Assembly (NCBI GenBank): GCA_030998015.1
Contig: JARWMV010000238.1
Coordinates: forward strand, 186,001-250,000
Source: Ceratorhiza oryzae-sativae
Taxonomy: Eukaryota > Basidiomycota > Agaricomycetes > Cantharellales > Ceratobasidiaceae
DNA length: 64,000 nucleotides
Direction: 5' to 3'
Under the pieces are notes generated by a model. It worked only from the letters and a program-made list of their open reading frames with translations, ran no database searches and was not told the DNA's origin. A program made the position numbers and the translations under genes. The stretch's first letter is position 1, and each line of letters starts with the position of its first letter. This document shows positions 26,933 to 39,305 of this stretch, piece by piece.

Positions 26933-29290
26933 ATGCAGATAAAACAGCCTATCGCCGCAACTGCTCTACTCATTTCTACCTGGCTTCAAATAGCGTCCGC
27001 ACGCCTGATCAACAATACCATTTTTGATACAGACCTCGCCCATATCACCTACGAACCGCAGGATGACTTTTGTGTTCAGTGGTCAAATACCTGGTGGTCG
27101 GGTCGAAAATGCGACTTGTGGGCCCAGCCGTGGGCTTCAGAAGTCTATTACGACCATGATAAATTCACGGGGGTCCATCGCAGCCTCAACCACCAACCCA
27201 TTTCCCTAAATGTGGAGTTTGAAGGTGCGATATTACTGGACACGTAACCATTACACTTTCCCTCACTCTCAGTCCGAACGTTACGTGTATAGGCTCAGCT
27301 ATTTGGCTCTACGGTCCGCCCCGTGCTCAACTCACGGCATTCCGCCCGATTACAAGATCTGCATCCAAGAGCAGCACAGTATGGCATCAGATGAAACATG
27401 CTATCGTGTGGATGTCGCAGAAGCATACTCTTCGGCTGAGCGATACGACGAACCGGTTGTGATCTTCGCAAAGGGAGGGTTACCACGGGGAACCCATCGA
27501 GTGGTGGTTTCCGTCGGGGACCCGATCGACAACGTCCAAGCGCATATTGGGATCCAATTCTCACATGCTGTTTACACCATTGAGCGGCCTACGCCATGGT
27601 ACGCATCGAGTTACGTAAACGTTGAGGGTCGTTGACATGGCTTGAATTGCTGCAGGCCGGTTGAAGAGGATCAATGGCGCTTCAGACATGTGGTGATGCA
27701 CGATACTCACCCGCTGTTATCCTACTATCCGACGCCGCGCAGCCCAAGTTGCGGAGGGCCATGGTGTAGGAGCAACGGGTGGAGGCCGATCACATATCGT
27801 GCCGAGAACGGAGAGGTTGTGTCATGGCATGAACTAAGGTCGGGCAACGAATGGAATAAGGAAGATTGGGGCGTAGAGGCAACGATCATGGGTACGTCCG
27901 ACAACTTGAAGTCAGATTTGAACGAGGCCTAAAAATCGTTGCAGCTGGCTCTGTGGCATTATACGGTGTACCAAAGGCACACATCACCGATACGGACTAT
28001 CTTAGCCAAATATGTGTTCGTATCGACTCTGGTCGCTGCGAGATTGTCGATGTTCGGCATGCCTATATGAACTCGGAGCACGAGCACGAGTCGGTGCTGC
28101 TCTGGCGAAATGACGCCCTAGACCCTTCTCACAAGACGAGGATCGAGGCACGGCTAGTGAAGACGGAAAGCAGTCAGGCAAGCGTTTTTGCATTCAAATC
28201 ACTTGAATACTACGAGTCACTAGAATATGCAAGGTGGGTAGCTGAGCCCAAGTAAACAGGCTCGCGTGTACTGACGTGCACTTTGTCCATAGCCCTGATC
28301 AGTCGGGCACCGACAGACTATTGAAATTGCACATGACAACCAGCAGATTGTATACCATCCAGGCAGGCGATGCGTTAGACACTTTGCCTGGCGATGTACC
28401 AAGTGGTTTGACCCATGGGCGTGGCGAGAGGAAGGACCGGCAGAAAGCAGGTTGACATACCGGAGTACGGTGTGGCCATACCGAACGACAGAAGACCCGT
28501 CGATCGAGTTGGATTTCCGAGGTCAGTGGACCTATACTTGATCTCTTGGCGCATACTGAGTAATGTTGCCTAAACTCTCTCTAGGCTCGGCTGTGTTCGT
28601 ATACGGAGCGCCAAAGACGTTCGTGAAGGACCCGTTCGCGTCGCAGCATATATGCATCAACGATGTGTGCCACATCGTGGACGTTGAACAAGCGTACCTG
28701 AACGCGCCTGTGGACACGGAGATGCAGTCTTACAAGCGGCATGCAGCCGGCGTTCGCGCTTTGAGCTCAGATAACGAGCGAGAGCTAGCCATTGGATGGA
28801 ACGTGACAACATCGAGCGTCCATCCGGAGTACGAGCCTGTGCTGATCTGGAGTATGACAGGGCTAGACGACCAGGTCCCTCATCGTCTTCGCCTGGCACT
28901 GGCGGGTATCCCATCTCCGGACAGCGCAGAAATGACAATCGTGAAGGTGGCTTATACTCAGGTAACGTACGAGGAAGGGGAGTCGCGACCAGACCCCCCT
29001 GTGCCTCAACCGGACCCACGGTATGAGGGACCAGCTTATCCGCCGCACGCTCGGAGGTGGTCCTCCCGACTTCCTCTTCCACCACTTCCGTCGCCCCCAC
29101 CTCCATCCCGCCCCACCCTCCTCACACGATTACTCCGCCATATCGGCCCGAAAACTCTGTCGGAACGCCGTACATACTTGCGTTCGTTTTGTTGTGCTTC
29201 CTGGTTTTCCTTGGCGTTTGCTTGCTTCCATACCAAGTCTCACGGGAAAAGAGACGCCTACGACAATCAAAATACGTTTACTATGGTTAA
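26933..29290 (+). CDS. Module protein B: paralogue of A, three modules, one membrane helix, short basic tail
   Basis: Exons 26933-27224, 27293-27598, 27656-27891, 27945-28233, 28293-28521 and 28585-29290. The layout and intron phases match protein A exactly. A signal peptide (IAATALLISTWLQIASA) is followed by module 1 (RLINNTIFDTDLAHITYEP ... GSAIWLYGPPRAQL), module 2 (PVEEDQWRF ... AGSVALYGVPKAHI) and module 3 (... GSAVFVYGAPKTFV). The tail differs: after a Pro-rich stalk there is a helix (TPYILAFVLLCFLVFLGVCLL), a short basic end (SREKRRLRQSKYVYYG) and a stop at 29288-29290. Three one-base breaks must be bridged: near 27335 (before PPDYKIC), near 28310 (before QTIEIAHDN) and near 29050 (before the helix). 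It could therefore be a young pseudogene, but unrelated neighbours carry the same kind of break. Function unknown. Confidence 0.72.
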
Positions 29291-31242
29291 GTAAACATTC
29301 GGGAGCGACGTACCTTGTCTGTTGCGCAGTTTATATCTTTCGGGGCTGATATTTTTCTGTGTCTTCGTTCTTTTCTCTTGAAACTAAAAGCATGTTGTTG
29401 GTTTTACCTCTACACCAAACGCAACTCCCCCACCCTCCGCGTATGAAGCCAATTCAGTTGCTTGTATTACTCTCAAAAATAGTTGGATATATGCGCAAAT
29501 GATTCCCGAAATCACCTAAGCTTCAACAAGTGTTAGCCAAGTTAGATATTAGGATAGGCAAAAGATAGATAGGAAGATTCGAAGCGCATTTCTGAGAATA
29601 GCTTCGGTCAACCCGTGAAGTTTGGTCTCTTGATTTACCCCGGGGGATCTAATTCTCGTTGATGAAGGAGGGATATATAACCAAAGCGATTAGGCTAGCG
29701 AGGCGAACATCCTCTCTCCTCCTCGCCCCTTTATCTACATCTCTTCTTCCTCTTCTAGCTCTGTTTGCTCCTCTCCTTTCCTGCGAGCGGTCTGACCTTG
29801 TGTTCATGTAGCTCGTCGAATATGTATTTCTTTATTATTTTTAAAAGACGGAGACTGACATGTGACCGACGCCCGTTACTGTTGCCTGATGGGAGTGGTC
29901 TTCAAATACGATCGCCGCTGTATATCCGCTCTCGGTTGACTTTCACTGACTGCAATGCTAACTTTGCGATGCCTCATGTTTAGGATCGATCCACTGGTAG
30001 ATGGTGTCAAGGTTGGGCTTGGTGACTTGTCCAAGGCTGATGGCTATGACTTGAAGCCGAAGCTCGCGGATCAACTGAAGCTTTCGACCTCGGGACTTCG
30101 CTGTTTCAAGGTCGACGCTATCCCCTCTCCCCAAGACATCGGGAAAATTAATACGCTCCCAAAAACCGGTCGAATTCTGAATGAGGATATACTGAGCTTC
30201 CTCGATTTATCAACGTTCTCACCTTTCAAGGATGCGAGTTCCCGCACACTGATTATACATAATAACTTCCGGGGCTGATTTATGTAGCCGAGTCCCGCGC
30301 TTTGCTATTCGAAGAATTCAGCAACCTGGATTTGGGAGCTCGGCTACGTATAGAAGGCGAGCTTCTCGTTAAGCACTACCGCTACCACTGATTGCTTCAC
30401 CTTTCAAGAACAGGGCAACAGAGAGCCTTCAAACACTTTGAAAAAGATAATTCCTCTAGTTGGACACAGATACGAAATTCCATGAGTCTTCAAAGCACAC
30501 CTGTCAGTGGAATTCTCAACAGTCGACCAATTGATCGAACCAGCCTTCCGTGTGATGGTCAAGGAAGCCTGTGATTATACATACCGTAATTTCTTAGTAA
30601 CTTCATCATGTGTCGTAGGATGGCTTCACAGCACTTGTATTTTTCTTGCGACCAAAGTAGACGAGTGTGAGTTACAGGAGATGCGAGCGGTTAAACGGCC
30701 AGTAGATATAGTGGGGTGGAGCTTAATCACTGGGATAGAATCCCTACAAACACTGGTCGCGCTTGAAAGCACCACTCATTGTTTAAGAAAATGTCTAGTA
30801 AAGCTAGCAACCCCTCCGATAAGGATGACCCCTATTTTCCCATCGGATGTACTCAGTAGAAACCGGGAGTGGCTCACAGAAGGTGATCCCAGATTGAACA
30901 ATCGTCGACACTGTATGTCACCAACTCATCTAGTTTCTTGCAGCATTTCGGCTTTCCAGCGCACTTCTCAGAACCTGTCCGGAGGATTCTTGCACTAGGG
31001 AATGCGGGCTCACAAATACGGCTATTGCCTAACTAACTAGCTCCTGTTAGAATGCCTTCAAGTCAACTGCGCCTAATTCGAAAGCACAGATGCAGCAAAG
31101 GAACCGATTCAGACTTGCGATCATGGTTGGAATGACATTGATAGAGTCAAACGAAGCAAATCCTTGGTTGATAAGAAAAATGATGGTAAATTTGACCCCA
31201 GTTTAGTGCATGGATAGTGAACAGAAGTGACAGGGCTACAGG
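29291..31242. other. Gene-poor 1.95 kb region with two unassigned frames
   Basis: Two moderate frames exist on the + strand: 29955-30278 (107 codons, containing DPLVDGVKVGLGDLSKADGYD) and 30507-30998 (163 codons). Neither has a recognisable domain or a clear splice partner. The first may be a short real exon, because a cag-like acceptor precedes it and its composition is protein-like. I do not assign a function. Confidence 0.4.
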
Positions 31243-31992
31243 CTAGCTCGAATGATTATTGGGGCCAACAGACACGTAGTCGCCTCGGTAGTATACAAGA
31301 GGTTTTCTAGGCTGATTTTGTCCATCTGCATGAGCAAGAACGCGCATGACACGCGCAATGAATAGCTCGGAAGATAAATCAGTTTCCTTGATAGGTTCCT
31401 CAGCTTCAGTTGCCCCGAATGTCTGAAGTACTTGCTCCGATAGCGGAAGTGACGTCAGGACCGAGAACGTAAGCGCTCCAACTGTCTCTTCGACGACAGG
31501 GAGATTGTCCTCGAAACGGTGAGGGACAGAGGAAAAAGGCGTTGGGTATAAGTCGGGACGCGAGAACCTGATTGCTAGTTGAGATTGGTGAGCGGCCAGA
31601 ATATTGATTACGCCATGAACAGCATTCGGGTTGGCGCGACGATTGAAGTGCAAGGCATCCGCGAGTCGTGATGGACGACGTATAGAGAGCGTCACCAAAG
31701 GGAACGGATACAAGGCGGTGGACGAAAAGGACGATAGCGTTGCACCATGGAGCGAGCTATTTGTATCATTCAACCGGGTGGAAACGACAGTAACTGGCTG
31801 AGCGCAGGTACGCATAAGCGTACGCAGTTGCTTTGCAACATCGTGATTGGATGGCGAAGTCGCATAACTCTGTCGAGCCAACGGCACCTGCGAGATCGTG
31901 TATTGAGAAAATTTACTGAATTCGTGAAGCTGGTTCCTACTTTGGGCCATGCGCTTACACCCCTCGTCCTCCCAGATACCCCATACATGCAA
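31243..31992 (-). CDS. Flavin-reductase-like FMN-binding split-barrel protein, probably mitochondrial
   Basis: Single-exon gene of up to 249 residues; an internal ATG at 31950 (MAQSRNQL) is an equally likely start. The body has the flavin reductase-like pattern: QPVTVVSTR (first strand), HGATLSSFSSTALYPFPLVTLSIRRPSRLADAL (FMN-binding core), then FSVLTSLPLSEQVL. The first 45 or so residues are basic and hydroxylated without acidic clusters after the second Met (FSQYTISQVPLARQSYATS), as in a mitochondrial presequence. Such proteins use NAD(P)H and FMN, but the substrate is unknown. It is unusual among its neighbours in having no intron. Confidence 0.78.
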   Translation of the reverse strand: MHVWGIWEDEGCKRMAQSRNQLHEFSKFSQYTISQVPLARQSYATSPSNHDVAKQLRTLMRTCAQPVTVVSTRLNDTNSSLHGATLSSFSSTALYPFPLVTLSIRRPSRLADALHFNRRANPNAVHGVINILAAHQSQLAIRFSRPDLYPTPFSSVPHRFEDNLPVVEETVGALTFSVLTSLPLSEQVLQTFGATEAEEPIKETDLSSELFIARVMRVLAHADGQNQPRKPLVYYRGDYVSVGPNNHSS

Positions 31993-32164
31993 AAAATCGA
32001 AGTCGAGGTGGTCGCGTCGAGTAACGCTCTATTGCTGTTAATTGTCGGTGCGTCACGACAATATTACGATTGATCGGTGATTACATCAGGAAGGATAATC
32101 CGATTAACATAAGTTAACGCTACATAAATAATGTACAATAGATGAAAGTATGTGGACGTGAATA

Positions 32165-34527
32165 TCATCGCTGAGGGTTCGGCGGGGCTTGCATCGCTGC
32201 TGCAGCCGCCGCGGCGTTCCGCCTCTGTTGCATTGCTGCCGCTGCGGCATATTGGAGTGTCATATTTGTTTGACCACGCCCAATACCCATGGGCATCTGA
32301 CCGGGTGCTGGCATCCGCCATGCTGGTTGCCCAGCCATCTGCATGAAGCCCGGATATTGCATCATATTCGAAGCGCCGGGGAATCCCATTCGCTGGGCCT
32401 GCTGCATCTGCTGAAAAACGGCCATTTGCATCGAAGGATCCATTTGCATCTGCATGGGATTCTGTGGTTGTGGCATTCCGCCAGGCTGTTGCATTCCCTG
32501 TTGCCCGGGGGCGGATCCGGGTCGATTAGCGTGTGGGTCCTGCTGAGGGGGCTGCAGATGGTTGGGAGTGCCGTTCGGACCAAGCGTAAGAGGCGCGGCG
32601 GGTCGCGGGCTGTTCCGTATGATACCTGCTTGCGACGCCGGCCGAGAAGGTGGCAACGAGTGAGGACTTCCAGCTCGAGCCGCCGCCTGCTGCTGATTCT
32701 GTGCAGCAAGGAGGTTCGCGTGTATGTTCGGAGCCTGCGCTTGCTGCTGAAGTCCCTGGAGAGGGTTGTAACCTGGCTGACTGGGCTGACCTGTACCATT
32801 GTTGACCATCATTCCGTTAGCAATGTTCATGGCTATATTTCCGTAGTTGTGCGGTAGCTGACCAGGGTATTGAGGGTGAGACTGTTGACCTGGAAGTGAT
32901 CCTGGAACTGGAGCAGGGGATGCAGAGTAGCGGGGCATAGGTGCTGGTTGCTGAGCAGGGGCAGGCATGTTAGTGGCCAGTGCGATATGATTGTTGAGGC
33001 GTTCCGTGCTGAGAGCCACCTCCCGGCAAAGGCACATTCCCCATGGCAGGGGTTTCGGTCTTCATACGTTTCTTCGGAGGGCCTCCAACACTCACTAGTT
33101 GTTGGTATGTTGGCGCAGGTGACTGTTCAGAGAGAGGTGGTGCACCGATTCCGAGGCCCATCTGATCCTCCCTCTTAGCAGTTACTGAACTCGGCGAAGC
33201 CTGCATAGAATGCGGAGAATCCATCGATTGACCCGATGCCCCGTTTGGAGGTAATTGCATGACTAAATTCGCGGGTGATGGCTCGACAGACGACGCAGTA
33301 CCTCGGCGGTTGCTTTGGCTGTGTTTCTTTTTTCCACCATTCAACTGTGGGGCAGGAGCCTGGCTAAAGCTCTCCTTGCGGGGTTTGCTTTTGGAACTGA
33401 ACCCCGGGCTTGGGGCGTCAATCTGCATGGGTGAATCAGCAGAGTCGGGTTTCTTCTTCTTGCTCTTTTTCTTATGACTCGAAGAATTCTCATCAACCGA
33501 CTGCGCTGGCGTCGGTGCAGAGGCTGGGGGTGGGGTTGGAGTCAGAGCTGGTGATGGCTGAAGGCCGGGGCTGCGTGGAGGGGGGGAAGGCGCGCGTTCC
33601 CCACGAAGCCGCTGCTCCAAGAATGCGTGCTGGCGAAAACTACGCCACATTAGAACAAGCCTTTAGTCGGTCGAACTTGATTGGAACTTACTCTGCATGA
33701 AATATTCGGGTTGACCGAGGGTTCATTACATTCATAAACTTGTCTCGTTCGGCCTTGCGGGTACCATCGTCGCGTTTGTCGTTCTCCATCGTGCTATGCT
33801 TTCGTTTGACTGAGTCGAATGAGGCAGAGGACATCGCATCAGCAGCAATTCTGCTTGCAATTGGATCAGGATCCAAACACAAAGGCGGGGCTGTCAACGC
33901 CTTGATGATGATAAGTTTATTGATTTAAGTGTGCGCGCTGTAAATATAAATATAAAAACATACCAAAACTTTTGCCTCGAATTCGATGGCCTGTTGATCC
34001 GTCCACATGCCTCCATTCTTCATGTTCATCAAACTAATATCCGCCCATAAGGTTTCTCCATTCGGATAGAGAACAATGCGTTTGATCTGGGATGAACCTG
34101 GCTTGATTTTCCCCGGGTTTGCTGGGGGATCGGAGGCTGATTCCGCAGACGTGTGGTCATGCTCTTCGACAATAAGACATCCTATGACGAGATGTGTATT
34201 TCTGATTCATCTTAAGACGATTCATATTTCACTTACCATCATAAAAAGCTACGTTCGCCTGGTCAAACATTTCCAGCATATCAACAGGCACACGATGTGC
34301 TCGTATGGACTCTAAGATTGACTACCGCCTGTTGTCAGTTGTTTTCGACCAAAAAGCCGAGATTTCCTAACCGCTGCTGGAGACGTGTATAGAAAATTCC
34401 TGGCATTGTTGTCTTTATTTAAAGTCCAGTGTCCAGCATGTAGGTGAACAGTAAAGGATGGTGGCGACTTAGAGAATCTAGCTAGAATTTGCTCCTCCCT
34501 TTTCCTCAAGTTATACACAGCAGCCAT
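32165..34527 (-). CDS. SPT20: SPT20, SAGA coactivator subunit
   Basis: Exons on the minus strand: 34372-34527, 34237-34309, 33964-34181, 33692-33900, 33036-33639 and 32165-32950. The N-terminus matches the Spt20 domain: YNLRKREEQILARFSKSPPSFTVHLH, SIRAHRVPVDMLEMFDQANVAFYDGCLIVEEHDH, and a LYPNGETLWADI segment. The long C-terminus is basic, then very rich in Gln, Pro, Met and Ala (QQQAAARAG, MQMQMDPSMQM, an Ala run near the end), as expected for a coactivator tail. In SAGA, Spt20 supports complex integrity and activator response. The last intron (32951-33035, 85 nt) has a CTAAC branch site and restores the frame between MGN and QQPAP. The gene diverges from HGH1 across 191 bp. Confidence 0.9.
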
Positions 34528-34718
34528 CCTAGCAAAGGTTTAATCCAGTGACGCAAGAGCCGCACACAGCCCAATAAATGCAAAAAGCAGAGCTAGGCCA
34601 AGTGCGGTCGTGGTCGTGTAATGTGCGTTGGGGGCGCTTAGGTGTTGTTGATCTTGTCACATGACTACAGGCAGAACTGTAAGTTAGAGAATTTGCTTGA
34701 TCCCATCCCACCTACATT

Positions 34719-36320
34719 ATGGAATCACAACTCAAAGAAGTATGTTTAATTTTATTATTTTTTTTCTGCCATTGAACAATTTGCGTTAGCTATTAGGGTT
34801 CCTTCACGATCGAAACCCACAAGTCCGGCAAATTGCGTTGGAGAATTTACTCCCTCATACCCCCAAAGAGGCGCCGCTACGGCGGATCTTCTTTGATAAT
34901 TTGGCTGGCGGGGGACTTGGGAAGTCAAAGGAACCAACACCAATAAGAGACCTCAAGCTCCTCTGCCGAGATCAACCCGTAAGACAGCCCAGCGCGCAAT
35001 ATTATATTTTGGCTAACAACAAGCCGGCGACAGGCTATAGCGCACGATGCGTTTCGAGCGCTGGTAAACCTTTCCGACTCGACACTTGTTGTTCCTTACC
35101 TATCGGATTCCCAATTTCTGGAATTTATCGTTGCATACATCCTCGTAGGCCTCGCGTTCTTTCCTCACAGATCACATTGATTGTCTTTCAACAAAAGCAT
35201 CCTCAAGCACTGTTGGCGGATCTAGCCTGTATGACATTATCAAACATCACCGTAAACCCCACCGCCATCCAGACATTACTGTCACTGAAGATCCGTCTAG
35301 AGGGTAATCATCCTGTTGCCTCGCGCTCCGCAACCGCACCGGGGCCACCATCAGATCCAATGGCAATCGCTCGTGAAGAGGATGCAATAGCTCTGCTTGT
35401 GGACGCTTTCGTTGAAGCTGCCTCCGTACCCGGAGAAGCAAAAGCCCAGAAGAAGAGAAAAGGAGATCTTCACTTCCTGGGTAGCGTTTTTGCTAACATC
35501 ACTGTGGTGGGCTCACCTCCAATCCCTTTGGAATAAAATTCAATAACTTCCACATTTAGACACCAGCAGGACGAATGTCGTTGCTATCTGTACGACAGAA
35601 ATCGCAGGAGTTCCTCCTTTCGAGGCTACTTTCGTTCACGGAACATCCCGATCCGATACGGAGGGGAGGGATTGCATCTACGCTCAAGTCAGTATCAGTT
35701 TTGAATGCAGCGCGTATCCATTTAACCTACAATCAGGAATTGTGCTTTCCATGCGCCAGCTCATATGGCCATGTTAAAACCTGAGGACGAAACCATGACG
35801 GTACCACCGGACACAACCCAGGCAAAAGGAATGAATCTGCTCGCATACATTCTGCTTCCACTGGCAGGTCCAGAAGAGTTTGATCTGGAGGTGTGCTCGG
35901 AGGTTGCTACTTCATACCTGGATTTCGCTCATCCATACTCTACTCGCAGGATATGGATAAGCTCCCTGCTTCAATCCAATTTCTTCCTGACAGCAAGAAA
36001 CGCGAAGCAGATCCGTTCATTCGACTCACACACATCGAGACATTAATTCTCCTTTGTACCACCCGACCAGGTAGAGAGTGCATGCGGGCCAACGGCGTTT
36101 ATGAAGTTGTTCAAAAGATGCATGAAACTGAAGAGAACATTCCGGTGAATATCTTTCATTTCTCTGACGTAAAAACTTCTGATTCTTGTAGGTTGCGGAG
36201 CATATTGAACGGCTAGTCAACTTCCTAAAAAGAGACGAAGGTGCTGAGATCGAGGAGACACCCGCGAGCGAACCGAAGCCCGATGAAGATGAAGATGAAG
36301 ATGCAATTGTAGAAATATAA
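34719..36320 (+). CDS. HGH1: HGH1-type armadillo-like protein (FAM203)
   Basis: Exons 34719-34739, 34790-34978, 35034-35144, 35198-35506, 35560-35687, 35737-35890, 35950-36144 and 36192-36320. The spliced protein has helical repeats and the family hallmarks: LLGFLHDRNPQVRQIALENLLPHT, DAFRALVNLSDS, FLGSVFANITVTPAGR, RRGGIASTLKNCAFH, and FLPDSKKREADPFIRLTHIETLILLCTTRPGRE. It ends in an acidic tail (DEDEDEDAIVEI). In yeast Hgh1 is a chaperone adaptor for folding of elongation factor eEF2. The short first exon (MESQLKE) joins in phase to LLGFL. All junctions are clean, with no frame break seen. Confidence 0.92.
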
Positions 36321-36504
36321 TAGATTTTCAGACAGATGTTCTAAATTTGAACTAAGCTTGGATACACTATTGAATCGTTGCACAATCAATAGCGTGATCC
36401 CGTTGTCGGATCTAACGGAATTGGCGCCGAAATGAAAGTGGATTTTGATCAAAGATCTTTTTGGAGTGATCTACAGACCACGACCACTCGCCCAAATTTT
36501 CCAG

Positions 36505-38689
36505 ATGGAGCAGCATACAGGCAAGTAGTAACCCTATTTCAACTGTTATAAATAAGACTATAACATTCATGTACAGCGTTGCTTTCGGTTTACGATAAAA
36601 CCAACCTGTTAGAACTAGCTAAAGGATTGAAGGATGCGGGTATCCGTCTTTTGGGGTCCGGCGGGACAGCAAAGAAAATCAGAGAGGCTGGAATTGATAT
36701 TTTGCAAGTAATGGCGAATAACATGGACTGGAGTTGCTCACAACCATTCTTAGAGACGTTTCCGACATCACTAAAGCACCCGAGATGCTAGGCGGGCGAG
36801 TCAAGACTCTTCATCCTGCGGTTCACGGAGGTCGAGCTATATATATGTGTGCTCATGAGAGCGATCTAATTAATATGTCGTACAGGTATTCTAGCTCGTT
36901 CGATTCCAAGCGACCAGGCAGATCTGGCAGCTCAGTCGATTTCACCCATCTCAATCGTGGTGTGCAACTTGTACCCCTTCGCCGCTACGATCTCCAGGCC
37001 CAACTGCACTTTGGCCGAAGCCGTTGAAGAGATAGATATCGGTGGAGTAACTTTGCTTCGTGCGGCTGCGAAAAACCACGAGCGAGTTTCTATCTTGTCC
37101 GATCCAGCTGATTACGAACCATTCCTTGCGGCCTGGAAGGCCGGGAACGGGACGATCCCGTCAGCTTTGAGAAATAATCTAGCACTCAAGGCATATGAAA
37201 TGACCGCCACATACGATACCACCATTTCTAGCTACTTCCGAGAACAGTATGCGTCGTCCCATCTGCCGGCTGAGCAACTCGCTGGAAACGTACAGCGAAT
37301 GCCACTGCGATATGGCGCGAATCCACATCAGAAGCCGGCTCAGGCTTTTGTTGAGCATGGAAAGCTTCCTTTCAAAGGTGGGAGAAGCTACCGCGCGCGA
37401 AAATTTTCCCCAGCTAAAGTCATTGGTGTTAGCACTGGCTGGCTCACCCGGATATATCAATCTGCTAGATGCTCTCAACGCATACGCCCTAGTTGCTGAG
37501 CTGCAAGAAGCTCTACAGCTTCCCGCTGCTGCGTCGTTCAAGCATGTATCACCTGCAGGAGTAGCGGTAGGGATAGAATTGGATGAGACGGAAAAAATTG
37601 TGTATGGCGTCGATGATCTGAAAGAGCCCTTGACGCCGTTGGCGTGTGCCTATGCGCGAGCCCGAGGTTAGAGCCTCAGGCGCCCTTCGACGCATAATAT
37701 TCACCTTCTGATTGTTTCTAGGCGCTGATCGCATGTCCTCTTTCGGGGATTTTATTGCTTTGTCTGCGCGATGCGACCTAGCGACTGCGAAAATAATTTC
37801 GCGTGAGGTTTCTGACGGAATCATTGCACCAGGATATAGTCCAGAAGCTCTCGATGTCCTGAAAAAGAAAAAAGCTGGGAAATACTGTGTGCTTGAGGTG
37901 AGTTTGAATGAGTACCATCGGTTCCTGGCTTACCTTAGACACATACTGCAGATGGATCCGACGTACGTCCCTGCGAAACTGGAAACCCGCCAAGTGTATG
38001 GAGTGTCGCTTCAACAAAATCGGAACGACGCAAAGATTACTCGAGAGCTTTTTAGTAACGTCGTTACCTCTAATAAAAACGTGAGTATCTCATTCAGAAT
38101 ACAGTTGGCCGAACTTTGTTGATGCTTTTTTATTATAGCTTCCTAATGAGGCAATCGTCGACCTCATCGTTGCCACACTTGCACTCAAGTACACCCAGTC
38201 AAATAGCGTGGCCTACGCACTCCGAGGAGCGATTATCGGCCTCGGAGCTGGCCAGCAGTCGCGCATACATTGCACTCGTTTGGCGGGCGGAAAGGCGGAC
38301 AACTGGTGGCTCCGCCATCACAAGAGGGTACTCGAACTTCCGTTTAAGAAGGGTGTCAAAAGGGCAGAGAAGGCTAATGCTATTGACCTCTTTGTTGGAG
38401 GCGAAGAGTTGGAGGGCGGCGAAAAGGCACAATGGGAGTCCTTGTTTGAGACTGTACCAAGCCCGCTGACTCCAGAAGAGCGGAAGGCTCATGCCGCCAA
38501 GTTGGATGGAGTGGTATGCTCGAGTGATGCCTTCTTCCCTTTCCCTGACAATGTGCACCGCGCCCGGAAAAGTGGGGTGAAGTATCTCGCCGCTCCGGGG
38601 GGAGTGTAATGGATGCTGAATGCATCAAAGCCGCTGATGAGCACGAGATGGTATTTGTGCATACTTCGCTTCGCCTCTTCCACCACTAG
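36505..38689 (+). CDS. ADE17: Bifunctional AICAR transformylase / IMP cyclohydrolase
   Basis: Exons 36505-36520, 36577-36707, about 36755-36830, 36886-37377, 37433-37666, 37722-37897, 37952-38080 and 38139-38689. The N-terminal MGS-like cyclohydrolase domain shows [35 protein letters not shown] and ICNLYPF-like [12 protein letters not shown]. The AICARFT domain shows [25 protein letters not shown], and [22 protein letters not shown]. It performs the last two steps of de novo IMP synthesis. The first intron has a GC donor (gcaagt). Two frame anomalies exist. The exon ending at 36707 and the [11 protein letters not shown] exon differ in phase by one base. In the G6 run (38597-38602) one more G would give [30 protein letters not shown] and a stop at 38687-38689; as written, the protein stops at 38609. 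Confidence 0.93.
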
Positions 38690-38870
38690 CGTCGGTTCTG
38701 CCTTTGTTAATGAATCACTGAATAAATTCGCTCTTGGTTGAATTCTTATTTGTGCTAGCTTACGCCTAGACCTGCACGGACACAGGGTCGAACCAGTCAC
38801 GAGAAGAACACAACGTAACGCAAACGGGCAAAACGGAACACAGCGGGGCGGGACGGGGGACAGAGGTCAA

Positions 38871-38880
38871 ATCACGTGAT
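38871..38880. promoter_or_regulatory. CACGTG palindrome (E-box type), copy 1
   Basis: Ten-base perfect palindrome atcacgtgat. CACGTG is the core bound by bHLH factors such as Pho4/Cbf1 in yeasts; binding here is inferred. Copy 2 is 178 bp downstream. Confidence 0.45.
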
Positions 38881-39048
38881 TTTCCTGCATACATATTTAG
38901 AGATCTACATGAATACAAGGTCGAACTGGTCTAAGGAGAAAACAACAACACAACGCGAGTGTGCAGAGCAGTACACAAGAGGGCGAAAGGAGGGACGGAG
39001 GTCAGACGGCCCGAAGGCGTGCTAAAGACAGCGGACGATCACGAGGAC

Positions 39049-39058
39049 ATCACGTGAT
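39049..39058. promoter_or_regulatory. CACGTG palindrome (E-box type), copy 2
   Basis: Same ten-base palindrome as at 38871, in the second copy of the duplicated element and closer to the VMA12 start. Confidence 0.45.
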
Positions 39059-39305
39059 AAATACCTTAGCGAGCCTGCGCCACGCAGCACCTTTCACAGC
39101 ATATCATCACAGACACTTATACCATAGACTAGCTCTGCTATATCCTTTGAGCTCTAGTTCACCATAAATAACAAATTATTAAGCGAAATCTTTGCGCTAG
39201 TTTCTGCTCGTGCACTAGCTAGAATAGTCGTATTTTATTTGAACCAGCTAGCGGGTTCAGCGGTTATCTAGCTATTTTCTGGCAACAGCGCTGCTTTATT
39301 CGCCT

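Larger units (their letters stand above)
38771..39060. repeat. Imperfect tandem duplication with two ATCACGTGAT palindromes
   Basis: Two diverged copies, about 38780-38880 and 38917-39058. Each begins with ggtcgaac, runs through purine-rich AC/GA text with a gacgg..acagaggtca / gacggaggtca element, and ends in the palindrome atcacgtgat (38871-38880 and 39049-39058). The element lies between ADE17 and VMA12, 250-430 bp upstream of the VMA12 start. Confidence 0.55.
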
